This document shows, one piece after another, positions 22,952 to 32,556 of a stretch of 64,000 nucleotides of DNA. Within the stretch, counting starts at the first letter, position 1, and the number at the start of each line of letters is the position of its first letter. The stretch is from Spiroplasma sabaudiense Ar-1343 (GTDB lineage Bacteria; Bacillota_I; Bacilli_A; Mycoplasmatales; Mycoplasmataceae). The position numbers and the translations under genes were made by a program. Location: positions 868,001-932,000 of the forward strand of contig NZ_CP006934.1 of assembly GCF_000565215.1 (NCBI RefSeq). The letters are read 5' to 3'. Below the pieces are notes generated by a model. It saw only the letters and a list, made by a program, of their open reading frames with translations. It ran no database searches and was not told the DNA's origin.

Positions 22952-23691
22952 TTGAATAATTGAATTGGGTCGATATGATTTACAATTGTTTCTTTAATAT
23001 ATTTTTTAGTATTATTAGCTCAAATTTGTAATTCAGATTCGTAATTGTGGATCTGTTGTAGAATATCTTTAAACTCATTTATAAATTCTAGATTTTCATT
23101 AATACCATCAAGGTTAACTATATACTGGTGATTGAAGTAAAGCGCCTTGTAAACTAATAAATCAAACTCTAACTTTATATGTTTTTGCATTACTTTGCTA
23201 CTTCGATACAAGTAATGGTACTTATTCATGCTTGTAGAATCTTTAGCTTCTTTTTTTGTAATTATCTCTGGGTTGTAGCCCGATTTCTCATAAATTGCAT
23301 CAAGCGTTCTTTGAATCAATTTTTGGTACTCATCAGATTGCAAATATTCTTCTCATCCATCAACAAATTCTTTCAATGCCTTAATCGTATCTTTGCTTGG
23401 TTCAATAAATTCTGGATCTTTTGTTGGATCTTTAAAACTCGCGAAAGCTTCACCATCTGGTGTTATTGTTAAATCTTCATCATCGTAAGGTAATTGTGGC
23501 TCTTGAAAATTTGGAATCGAAGGAATTTCTGGTTTTGGAAACGAAATTCCTGGTTCATCCGGGTTGGGGTTGGGGTTTGGATTAGGGTTTGGATTGCCTG
23601 TATTTGGAATTCCAAATCCACAAGCAGCTACCGGTCCTGAGACACTTGTAATTAAAGCTGTTGTTCCTATGAAAGATAGTAGTTTTTTCAT
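22945..23691 (-). CDS. lipoprotein with (Asn-Pro)n spacer
   Basis: 248 residues. Signal peptide ending in lipobox PVAAC (Cys at about 24). Directly after it is a dipeptide-repeat spacer NPNPNPNPNP and further Pro-rich segments to about residue 75, a typical stalk holding the folded part away from the membrane. The rest is charged and helical. AGAGGTGAT is a strong ribosome site. Function unknown. The DNA under the NP run is a short GGGTTT-type tandem repeat (23563-23595) which could change length. Confidence 0.85.
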
Positions 23692-23739
23692 ATAATCACC
23701 TCTTTAAATATATTATATACTTTTTATTTAAATAATTCT

Positions 23740-24120
23740 TTAACTTGAAATGCTTTTTATAGCTCTTTGAGTTTTTAAGACAAAGGTTTTAAAATTAAAA
23801 CCTTTGACTTCTAATCGTACATTGCTATCATTAATAGAAAGTTTCAATCCTAGATTTTGGGCTCATTTCTCATCAATGAGTCCAACAGATAATAATTCCA
23901 ATACACAAACCGGACCATCGGAATTTATATCTCGAATATTTTCAAGGCCTCCAATTGATGCAATAATATTTTTATATGTAAAGGCATTACGGCTATCCAA
24001 TACAGTACCGCCTTTTTTTAAATATTTTGTATGATATGAGCGCTTAATTACAAAATAAAGCAGTGTCCAAATCCCTATTACTACCCCAACAATTAAAATT
24101 ATCAATCAAACTATTAACAT
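23740..24120 (-). CDS. membrane-anchored small protein with PTS IIB-like motif
   Basis: 126 residues. One N-terminal membrane helix (residues 3-24), a basic linker, then IIASIGGLENIRDI at about 50-63. This GGxENI segment is the hallmark of the PTS glucose-family IIB domain (compare LGGKANI and LGGDENI in the PTS genes at 28-30 kb). The phosphorylated Cys that should follow in an NCxTRL loop is replaced by NSDGPVC. A regulatory or structural use of a dead IIB fold is possible; the similarity is short. ATG starts 1 base after the NAD kinase stop, so the two are co-translated. Confidence 0.7.
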
Positions 24121-24121
24121 T

Positions 24122-24910
24122 TTATTTCTGGTCCTTTACAAAGATATCTCTAATTAAGGCAACTTTTGAGGGGTTAATTGAAGAGCAAGTGACAACTTGA
24201 ATTTTTTTTGAAGAAACTTGAATTTCAACTTGAGGATTTATCAACGGATATTCTAATGTATCAATCACTAAAACTTGCTGGTTGATTTCACCCTTTAGCG
24301 TGACAATATCATTTGGTCCCAAAATTAATGGTGCATTGACACTGCGATAAATATTAGAATTTACCGGAAAGATTTCTTGAAACTCCATTAAATTTAAGTC
24401 AGCCATAATCACACTACCTCCAGTAGATTTTAGATAACCAGTTGTTCCATTAGCTGTTGCTAAAGCAATTCCTGTTCCATGAAAAGTTTCTAAAAAGTCA
24501 GTTCCAATATAAACGTCTGTAAAAATAGCTTTTTTCTCATTAATAATCTTAACCTCGTTAGCGGCGTAATAAATTTTTTTATCAAATCTTACATCTAATA
24601 AGTCAAAGTGGTGAACAGAATATTTATTATCAACAATTGCTTGAATAATTTTTTTTTCATCCCCAATGCGATTATGATTTGTGTAAAAGCCGATTCCCCC
24701 ATTTTTAAAAGGAACAAAAGAGACCTGTCCGATTATTTGATTATATCTTTGAACCGCTTGCAAAAAAGTGCCATCACCACCAATTATAAAAACAAAATCA
24801 GGATTATTTTCGTCTTCAACCCAGCCATTTACTAAATATTGCTTTCTTAATTTATCTTCAAGAGCAATGCTATTTTGGTAATCATTTTTTATAATTGCAT
24901 ATTTCATCAT
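24122..24910 (-). CDS. nadK: NAD kinase
   Basis: 262 residues. FIIGGDGTFLQA is the diagnostic GGDGT nucleotide-binding motif; NEVKI, HGTGIALATANGTTGYLKSTGG (NAD-contacting region) and the C-terminal beta-domain follow. Makes NADP from NAD and ATP. Chosen start is the first of two adjacent ATGs at 24910, which has GAGGGA 8 nt upstream; an ATG 15 bases further up would place this site inside the gene. Confidence 0.93.
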   Translation of the reverse strand: MMKYAIIKNDYQNSIALEDKLRKQYLVNGWVEDENNPDFVFIIGGDGTFLQAVQRYNQIIGQVSFVPFKNGGIGFYTNHNRIGDEKKIIQAIVDNKYSVHHFDLLDVRFDKKIYYAANEVKIINEKKAIFTDVYIGTDFLETFHGTGIALATANGTTGYLKSTGGSVIMADLNLMEFQEIFPVNSNIYRSVNAPLILGPNDIVTLKGEINQQVLVIDTLEYPLINPQVEIQVSSKKIQVVTCSSINPSKVALIRDIFVKDQK

Positions 24911-25028
24911 ACGAGAATCCCTCATTTTTTATATTTTAACAAAAATTTCCTAAATAAATGATTGAATTTTAGAATATTAAACAAAAATAATTTATAATTT
25001 TATTATTAGGAGCAGGAGTAGAGTGATT

Positions 25029-26039
25029 ATGAGTCAAAAACGTTTAATATCAGGAATAACTAGCACGGGTAAATTAACACTTGGTAATTACTTGGGTGCA
25101 ATGCAACAATTTGTGGAGTTGCAAGATGATTATGAGATGATGGTGTTTATTGCAAATTTACATGCCATCGTCTTGCCAATTGAAGCCAAAACACTTAAAG
25201 AAAATATCAAAAGTATGGTTGCCTTATATTTTGCTTGCGGCCTAGACCCCAACAAGGCAACCGTTTTTTTACAAAGTGATATTTTAGAAGTTACAAATTT
25301 AGCTTGAATTCTATCTTGCCACACAACCATTGGAGAGTTAGAGCGTATGACCCAATTTAAAGACAAATCCACTAAAGTACGTTCTGATAATGGTACAAAC
25401 TTTATTCCAACTGGTCTACTAATGTACCCAACTTTAATGGCAGCAGATATTCTTTTATATGATGCTCAAGCGGTTCCTGTCGGAAAAGATCAAAAGCAAC
25501 ATATTGAATTAGCTAGAAATATTGCCGAGAGAATGAACAATAAGTTTGGTGAACTTTTTGTTGTTCCTGAACCAATAATTAAAGAAACTGGGGCAAAAAT
25601 TATGGACCTGCAAGATCCTTCAAAAAAAATGTCAAAATCAGCCACTAACCCTAAATCATATATTGGGTTATTAGATGATTTAAATCAGGTTAGAAATAAA
25701 ATAAAGGCAGCCATTACTGATAGTGAGAATCTGGTTCGTTTTGACATGGAAAATAAACCCGGGGTAAGCAACTTAATGACAATTTATAGTTGCATCACAA
25801 AAACAACAATTGCTGAAATTGAAGTTATGTTTGCCAATAAAAATTACGGTGAATTTAAAAATGCGGTTGGTGATGTTGTTGTTAATCTTTTAGAAGGGAT
25901 CCAAAAAAAATATAATCAGCTTTTGAATTCTCAAGAAGTTGAAATGTGATTGCAACAAGGAGCTAAAAAAGCTCAAATAATTGCTCAAAAAAAATTAAAA
26001 AAAGTTCTTTGAAGTACAGGCTTGAATTATAAAAAATAA
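25029..26039 (+). CDS. trpS: tryptophanyl-tRNA synthetase
   Basis: 336 residues, the normal length. Class I signature: SGITSTGKLTLGNYLG (HIGH equivalent) at residues 8-22 and PSKKMSKS near residue 197. In UGA-Trp mollicutes the enzyme must charge both tRNA-Trp species. Start ATG at 25029 lies 10 nt after AGGAG; the upstream in-frame GTG would be too near that site. Single gene, plus strand. Confidence 0.96.
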
Positions 26040-26050
26040 TTTTAAATTTT

Positions 26051-26080
26051 AAATGGGTCAGCATTTCGCTGACCCATTTT
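26051..26080 (+). terminator. bidirectional terminator
   Basis: 12-bp perfect stem AAATGGGTCAGC / GCTGACCCATTT, 5-base loop, T-run on the plus strand, A-run before it for the minus strand. Serves trpS and the convergent lipoprotein gene. Confidence 0.9.
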
Positions 26081-27679
26081 TTATTTAAAATAAAACTGGC
26101 TAATTTGATTTTTTTGAGGTAAGTTGTCTCTGATTAATTGTAGCGAGGTAGTGCTATCATAATTGGTTGACATAAATATTTTTAAACCTCAGTCAAGCTC
26201 GTTTGCTATTTTTCCTCCTTGGAGAGCATAGATATAACCTTCGTTATTTACATAAAAATCTTTATTTTGGCCCAAAGTCAATTGGTGAAGATTAAATGAT
26301 GGTCGCAAACCAAATTCATCTAGAAAGTAAATTTTATTACCATTTTCTTCTTCAAAGGCAGCCTCATTTAGAATTGGTTCAAAAATTTCCTCATATTTAT
26401 AATTACCATCGAATTGTATTTTATCGGGTTTATTTAAAGCCATGAAACTGCCATCTTGGCCTTGATCCTTATTCAAGTTGTTCATAAATTTAGCAACTGC
26501 ACTCAATAACTTTTGAAAGTAAGTATCACTGTTTGTTTCTTTAGTTTCTTGTTGATAAAGACTGCGCATTTGGGGAACAACGATTTCAGAATTTTGCAAT
26601 TGAATTTTTGCATTTTTAATGGCGAAACGTCCAAAACCAATTGTTGAATTGTTATTTAAACTAATTGACGTATTAATATCATTGAATTGATTGAAATTAT
26701 TGTTAACCTTGGCTTCAAATTTTTCAAAATCCATAATTTTGTTTCCACCTTGGCTTGCAATTTCATGATAGAATTCCATGATTTCTTCACCTGTCAAATT
26801 TTTTTTAGATAAGGTTTTGTTTAATTGTTCACGCTGTTTATAATTTAAAAAAACTCTTTGAAAAATATTTAAGTAATCAAAATTATCTATACTAACTTCA
26901 AAATCGTCATTTGTAATTTGCAACCTATTGATTAATGATTTTTTAAAACTTGAATTGTCTTCATTTAGAAGTCAATAATTGCTATTTGGGTCGGTGCTAT
27001 TGCTTGCAAACTGATTTTTGTTATAGTCTAATAGTTCATTTCTAATTTCTAAAATTTTGCTATTAATTGAGTTTGCAACATCTAAGTTATTTGTAACAAC
27101 AAGGCTTTGTTTATACTCAATTGATGAGCCAATTGAGTTTCTTGAAGAACCTTCATCGTATTCAAAATTTAAAAATAAATCATATTCAAGAGCTATAGTA
27201 CTTGAAGTATTACTGGTGACTTGTAGATTAGTTGCCAAAAAAGTTAATTTTGTTTTTTCTGGTTCAGAAATTAGCTGGCGGTACTGAATTAAAACATTTA
27301 TGTTGTCCCTTACATAACTATTAATGCTTTCCATAGGAATCATCGAACTTAAATCTTTATTAAACAAATCCATTTCATCTTTTGTAAACTTATGGTTTTG
27401 GTTTTCTTGTAAAATTGAATCCAAAACATCAAATTTTAAAAATTGAAATTGTTGATCTTGTTCATCTGAAAAAATGGCAAAGTTACTCAATAAAGAATTT
27501 ATTCCTTTTTCATAAAACAAATTATCAATATCATTTTGATATTGGCGAACCATATTTTCGTGGTCTAAATTTGGGTTATTTTCTAGTGAATCCCCTGTTG
27601 TAATTGTTTGACAAGAGATCGTGGTAGTGGTTGTTGTTAGCAACGAGATAGCTGCCAAGGTTGCCAGTAATTTCTTCAT
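26081..27679 (-). CDS. large surface lipoprotein
   Basis: 532 residues; MKKLLATLAAISLL with lipobox TTISC (Cys at about 24), AAGGAG 10 nt before the ATG. The mature region is Asn/Gln/Asp-rich with alternating helical and strand-like stretches; no recognised domain. The gene follows the CYIC-family gene by 1 base and its ribosome binding site lies within the end of that gene, so the pair is translated together. Several TGA Trp codons. Confidence 0.85.
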
Positions 27680-27680
27680 T

Positions 27681-28037
27681 TTATTTTTCTCCTTGACTCT
27701 TATAAAATTCAAAGTCATATTCTCAATGACCCTTTTTAATTCGGTTAATTATTTTTTTAGCATCTAGCTTTGAACGCAAAGTTAGACAACCATAATGTAC
27801 GGCAATTAAGTTTTCTGGACTAAAATCCAATTTTTTCATATTTATTAAATCTACAGTTCAATCTAATAGGTCTGGATTTGCTTTTGCCACCCGACTTGAT
27901 TTCACTATATGAAATTTACAAATATAACACATTTTCATTTCTTCGGGGCTTACATTTGCAAGTACAATAGCATTTTCTCATCCCGCATCAAAATCTATTT
28001 TGTCAAAAACTACCTGTCCGTCTGTTAATTTTGCCAT
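27681..28037 (-). CDS. small CYIC/HxxC protein, copy 2 (possible zinc-binding)
   Basis: 118 residues; AGAGGT 9 nt before the ATG. Contains GWENAIVLANV, MCYIC at about 36-40, then ANPDLLDWTVDLIN and IAVHYGC, the same order of motifs as in the 107-residue protein at 4091-4414. The four conserved Cys/His residues could hold a metal. Members differ most at the C-terminus. Encoded just ahead of a lipoprotein gene. No known function. Confidence 0.78.
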
Positions 28038-28135
28038 AATAATATACCTCTACTTAAATTTTATAGTTTTTATTGTCAAATTCAATGTTTGATTGAAGAA
28101 ATTTCTAGTTGACTCGCGAGCCTTGTTCAATGAAT

Positions 28136-28184
28136 AAAAAACCGATTTTTTCAGAACAAGATTGTTTTAAAAAATTCGGCTTTT
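28136..28184 (-). terminator. terminator of the glucose PTS operon
   Basis: Imperfect hairpin with AAAAACCGATTTTTT and AAAAAATTCGGCTTTT arms (one bulged base), 25 bases downstream of the IIB gene stop on the minus strand. Confidence 0.7.
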
Positions 28185-28209
28185 ATAAATATTTTAAAGT
28201 TAATACTTT

Positions 28210-28578
28210 TTAATTATGATTTACTCACAATTTTTCAATTGCAGGTTTTAGTGATGAAATATATGGTCCATAAATCACTTGAACTCCGGTTCCTGCCACC
28301 TTAACTCCAAGTGCTTTAGTAGTTTTTAGTAGGGCTTCATTCACTAGACTGGAATCTTTAACCGTCACTCGTAAACGAGTGGCACAGTTATCTAATAACG
28401 CAATATTTTCATCGCCCCCTAAACCATCTAAAATGTTTCTTAATAAAGAAATATCATATCCATCAATTTGATCTGCTTTTGAAGCGGTTTTTTTAGAGCT
28501 AGATTTTTCGTTTAATAGTTCATTCAACTGATCGTGAATTTTCTTTGGGTCATCGTATTTTATGTAAATTTTTGGCAT
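28210..28578 (-). CDS. stand-alone PTS glucose-family EIIB
   Basis: 122 residues. After a ~40-residue lead, residues 48-115 form an intact IIB domain: ILDGLGGDENIALLDNCATRLRVTVKD carries the phosphorylated Cys in NCATRLR, and GVQVIYGPYIS closes the fold. It would pass phosphate from EIIA to the incoming sugar. GGAGGGG in the end of the upstream EIIC gene serves as its ribosome site (start 1 base after that stop). It probably replaces the inactive IIB domain fused to the upstream EIIC. Confidence 0.92.
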
Positions 28579-28579
28579 G

Positions 28580-30502
28580 TTACCCCTCCACTTTCATTGC
28601 TTTTGAACCGGTTGTCTTTACAACTCCCTCAGAAACTTTGCTAGCATCTTTAACTTCAATAATAAGTTCTGTTTTGTTATGATCTATATCTATAATATTC
28701 GCTTTTCCACCAAGTGCTTTCAAAAGTTTTTCAGCTGTTTGGCTTTCAGCTTTGGTTCCTTTTGCAAGTGATGCTTTTAAAGCTTGAGTTGCAACACTCT
28801 CTTCACCAACTTCTTCACGACCTGGTGTTTTATAATCTTTAGCTTTTATAATTGCTCAGAATCCGAAGAAGTAGGCTGGGGACATAATGGCTAAACCATA
28901 AATTGGGATTCATAATGCTCCAGTTCTTCCAGCTCAGGCACCAAAGATTGTGTATCCTGGAGCTCCTTGAGTTGCAACCCCAGATGAGAATCCAGGAATA
29001 ACTCCGAAGAAGATTCAATCAATAAATCCTGCGGCAAACCCTTGACCAACAGTAACGTTTAATAAGTATGCCATCATGAAACTAATTCCTGCCATAAATG
29101 CATCAAATAAATAAAGCATTGGAGCAACAAATAGGAATGAGAATAGAATTGGTTCTGTAATTCCAGTTAAGAAACTTGTTGCGGCTGCAGAAATTAAAAT
29201 TCCTGAACTTTGTTTACGATTTTCTGGTTTTGAAAGCATTATCATTGCTGCGGCCCCAAATGGATATCCATATTGCATAAATGCAAACCTTCCAGACATA
29301 AACATTGTTCCAACCTCATTTGTAGTGCGGTTAAAGGCAATTTTTCAAGTATCACCCACTTGGATTAATTGATCTGAAAAGTTTTTAAATCAAACATCGT
29401 TGGCTTCTAGAATTCGATATGCTTCATCAGTCATTTCTCATCCGTTTCCACCCATTCATTTCATTTGTTCAAAGAAGATTGGGTAAGCCCCTGATGTCAT
29501 TGTTCATCCAGTAATAACATTATTTGCATCAATAACTGGGGTTAATCATTCTCCTCCAGCTGAAGTATATCAGAATGGAGTATATTGTACGTGGTGTAAT
29601 CCCATTGGAATTAATAGACGTTCAGTAATTCCAAAAAACATTGCAACTAATGCTCCAGCTGTTCTTGAATATTCTTCTTGTCCCCCAACTCCCATAAGAG
29701 AACCCAATCCAGTTCCAATTAAATAAAGTAATTGTAAGAATCCTGGTCAGATAAAAAACAACGCAATTCCTGATATAACTCCTAAAAAGAATCCAGCAAT
29801 TGGAACAAATTTTTCTCCTCCAAAGAATCCTAAAACTCTTGGTACTTTGATATTATAAGTTTTATTATGAACGATTGACATTAATCAACCGACCACAATT
29901 CCTCCCAATACTGATAAGTCTAGTGTTGGAGAAATTCCAAGAACACTTTTTAGCATTCCTTTGTTTGTTCCCACACTAATTAATCCATTATCACCTGCCA
30001 GTTTTCATGGATCAAATTGTACAACCGCATCACCTGCAGTGTTGGTTGTTGGTAAAAATAATGCCATCATTGTTGCTGACATAACAACATATGCAATGAA
30101 GGCTGATACAGCGGCTACACCTTTAGATTGTTTTGCAAATCCAAAAGCAACCGATGTACAAAATAATACTCCAAGACAAGCAAATACTACATCCCCGATT
30201 GATTTCATTATATTAAAGAAGTTAACTCAGCCATCGCCTCAGTTTCCTGAAACGGCTGCAGCTGAGAATCCCCCCCCAATTCCTAGAAATAGTCCAGCAA
30301 TTGGTAAAACCGCAATCGGGAAGACAATTACTCGCGCTAAATTTTGTAATTTGGAAAAACTGGCACCTTTAAATTGGTTTCAATTTTTTCCAAATTTTGT
30401 ATTAGCGAAAGCGGCTTTTTTTTCAGCTCTTTTGGCTTGACGTTGTTGTTTCAAAAGTTCTTTGTCAACTACTTGCGTGCTAACATTTTTGTCGTTTGCC
30501 AT
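28580..30502 (-). CDS. ptsG: PTS glucose-family EIIC with degenerate IIB domain
   Basis: 640 residues. Ten or so membrane helices; family motifs include GIPGGGF-like GIGGGFSAA near residue 77, the ITE..LF segment GITEPILFSFLFVAP and the GITERLLIPMGLHH segment. These define the Glc/GlcNAc/maltose EIIC family; sugar not proven. C-terminal residues ~588-640 look like IIB (LKALGGKANIIDID) but the active Cys position reads DHNKTE, and the domain stops early. An in-frame run of eight C (plus strand, 30270-30277) lies in the GGG codons. TAGGAG precedes the ATG. Confidence 0.92.
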
Positions 30503-30548
30503 ATGGTCTCTCCTAATTTTATTTTTTGGTTACTTTATAATTGTTAAT

Positions 30549-31040
30549 TTAATTTGACCCTTGGTCAACTTCGGTATTTGGTATAATTTTGACCATAAAT
30601 GAGCCGTTTCCTCTTCACAATTTACTTCCTTTAACTGCTTCAAAAGAAACCCTAACTCACTTAGTTGTAAAAGTTGTTTCTGTTGCTGGAGTGTCTGAAT
30701 TATAAATTAATTTAGCATCATCTCACTTTGATTCATCATCGCTTCCAACAATTTCCATTGTAAAATCATTTTTTTCAGTAGAACCTTTTACTGTATCTTT
30801 TGTAACAGCCAAAACTGCATTAATAAAAGTTTCAACTGGCATATCATCTCTAAAACCATTTTCTGGTGAATCGTAAAATTGACTGATGTCCTGATCTTGG
30901 CGATTTCAACCTGGTAATCTTGATCTAATTGAAGAAGCATACATATCAAATGAAGCAATTTTAGCGTCACATGCAACTACAGCAGAAGCCGCGGTTGCAG
31001 TGATTGACATTCCCGAAAATATTAATAATAACTTTTTCAA
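30549..31040 (-). CDS. small lipoprotein upstream of ptsG, TTG start
   Basis: 163 residues. The signal peptide KKLLLIFSGMSITATAASAVVAC is complete only if translation starts at the TTG at 31040, which has AAAGGAG 8 nt upstream; the first ATG would leave a signal too short. Lipobox SAVVAC. Two TGA Trp codons in the C-terminal third. It lies 46 bases ahead of ptsG and may be part of the same operon, but no sugar-binding fold is recognised. Confidence 0.78.
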
Positions 31041-31083
31041 ATTTATTCTCCTTTCCACCGTACCCAAATTTTTGTACATAATT

Positions 31084-31089
31084 ATTATA
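31084..31089 (-). promoter_or_regulatory. -10 box of the lipoprotein-ptsG operon
   Basis: TATAAT on the minus strand, 44 bases before the TTG start. A convincing -35 is not seen. GTAC-N10-GTAC lies between it and the ribosome site and could be part of an operator. Confidence 0.4.
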
Positions 31090-31175
31090 GATTATTTATT
31101 TGTTTTTTTCCATTTTTTTTATTTTAAAGAAAAAAATTCTGTTTTATTTTTTATAATTTATAATTTAAATGACCA

Positions 31176-31222
31176 AAAAAAATTAAAGTAGGTTATGAAA
31201 ATAAACATACTTTAATTTTTTT
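31176..31222 (-). terminator. terminator of infC-rpmI-rplT
   Basis: 15-bp stem AAAAAAATTAAAGTA / TACTTTAATTTTTTT, 15 bases after the rplT stop. Confidence 0.8.
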
Positions 31223-31237
31223 ATAATTATAAACTTA

Positions 31238-31597
31238 TTATTTTGCCAATGTTTTTTTAGCTGTTGCTACAATTGTTTCAAACTGTTTTGGTTCATTAAT
31301 CGCTAATTCAGATAACATTTTACGGTTAACTTCAATTCCTGCAAGTTTAAGACCGTTCATAAATTTTGAATAACTTAGTCCGTGTGGACGAACTGCTGCG
31401 TTAATCCTTACAATTCATAGACTTCTAAAGTCACGTTTACGATTTTTACGTCCAACAAAGGCGTAAGCCATCGAGCGAACTACTTGTTCATGGGCTTTTT
31501 TGTAACTAGATTTTTTAGTTCCGTAGTAACCTTTTGCACGTTTAATTCAACGTTTTCTTCTTGCTCTGGTTACTTTTCCAAATTTAACTCTTGCCAT
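31238..31597 (-). CDS. rplT: ribosomal protein L20
   Basis: 119 residues, standard length. [36 protein letters not shown], and [26 protein letters not shown]-type core are diagnostic. Binds 23S rRNA early in 50S assembly and, in low-GC Gram-positives, represses its own operon through a leader RNA. Two stop codons in tandem. Confidence 0.97.
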
Positions 31598-31612
31598 ACC
31601 GTCTTAACCCCT

Positions 31613-31807
31613 CTATCCTTGTAATAAACCTTTTAGGCGTTTCATATCTGTTGAGTGAACAAAAATCACTTTTTTAAGATGTCTTTTTTGTTTTGTTGTT
31701 TTTAAATGCGCTAAGTGTGAACAGTAGGCTTGACCACGTTTTCATTTACCTGCCGCATTTTTTCTAACGCGTTTCGCTAGAGAACTTTTTGTTTTCATTT
31801 TTGGCAT
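31613..31807 (-). CDS. rpmI: ribosomal protein L35
   Basis: 64 residues, basic; [24 protein letters not shown] start and a C-terminal KRLKGLLQG match the L35 family. Between infC and rplT as in most Firmicutes. Confidence 0.96.
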
Positions 31808-31830
31808 AAAATAACTCCTCCTCTTTTAAA

Positions 31831-32364
31831 TTAGCCCTTTTTTGGCACTACATAAACATCCAAAAATCTTGATGTCAACTTAGGTTCTTTTTCAACCTTG
31901 CAAACGTCTTCAATAATTTTTAAAAATGCTTCCAAAGTTTTTTGCCCAAACTCCTGGTGAACAATTTCTCTTCCCTTAAATTTTAAAGAAACTTTAACAC
32001 GATCTCCATTTGATAGAAATTCCCGTGCTTTTTTGGCTTTGGTTTCTAAATCGTGTTGGCCAATTCCTACCGTCAAACGAATTTCCTTATTTTCGGTTTT
32101 TGTTTGATTTTTTTTGTTTTCTTTTACCTTACGTTTTTGTTCGTATTTGAACTTTCCATAATCTAAAATTTTTGCAATTGCTGTATTATTGTCTTGTTGA
32201 CCAACCTGTAATAAATCCAGATCTCTGTCCTCAGCCATTTTCAATGCATCCATTTTTGAAATTGGGCCGATTTTGTTCCCATCATTATCGATTACTAAAA
32301 TCATTTTTGCCCTGATTTCTCGATTCACAAACTCTGATTTAGTCTCTCTTTTGATTTCTGCCAT
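31831..32364 (-). CDS. infC: translation initiation factor IF-3
   Basis: 177 residues from the ATG at 32364, which has GGAGG 8 nt upstream; an ATG 33 bases earlier lacks a ribosome site. N-domain NREIRAKMILVIDNDGNKIG, linker KILDYGKFKYEQKRK, C-domain ending RFLDVYVVPKKG. Prevents premature 50S joining and checks initiator tRNA. ATG is used here rather than the AUU of enterobacteria. First gene of the infC-rpmI-rplT operon. Confidence 0.96.
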   Translation of the reverse strand: MAEIKRETKSEFVNREIRAKMILVIDNDGNKIGPISKMDALKMAEDRDLDLLQVGQQDNNTAIAKILDYGKFKYEQKRKVKENKKNQTKTENKEIRLTVGIGQHDLETKAKKAREFLSNGDRVKVSLKFKGREIVHQEFGQKTLEAFLKIIEDVCKVEKEPKLTSRFLDVYVVPKKG

Positions 32365-32399
32365 TAAATTCCTCCATAAAATTAAAAAATGTGCCATTT

Positions 32400-32515
32400 A
32401 AAGACTAATAGCACACTAAAATATTATTAACTAATTCAGTTATAATAATCAGATTTTACCGTTTCACTTAGTTTTACGGTGAGCTTGTGCTACTTCTTTA
32501 AACCTTTTTAATTAT
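32400..32515 (-). promoter_or_regulatory. probable L20-responsive leader of infC-rpmI-rplT
   Basis: The untranslated leader on the minus strand can fold: GTAGCAC near its 5' end pairs with GTGCTAT close to infC, enclosing a small hairpin CCGTAAAACTAAGTGAAACGG and an AT-rich arm. Firmicute infC leaders (Rfam L20_leader class) have this nested layout and are bound by L20. The match is by layout; I could not score it. Confidence 0.55.
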
Positions 32516-32556
32516 GACATATTTTAGAACAAAGTCAATCAATTTTCAAATAAATT

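Noticed and set aside
23563-23595. GGGTTT-type repeat as a telomere-like or non-coding repeat
   Set aside because: It is the coding repeat for the Asn-Pro spacer of a lipoprotein and stays in frame.
29961-30440. 159-codon plus-strand frame inside ptsG
   Set aside because: Antisense to conserved EIIC helices; composition is a mirror of the membrane gene.
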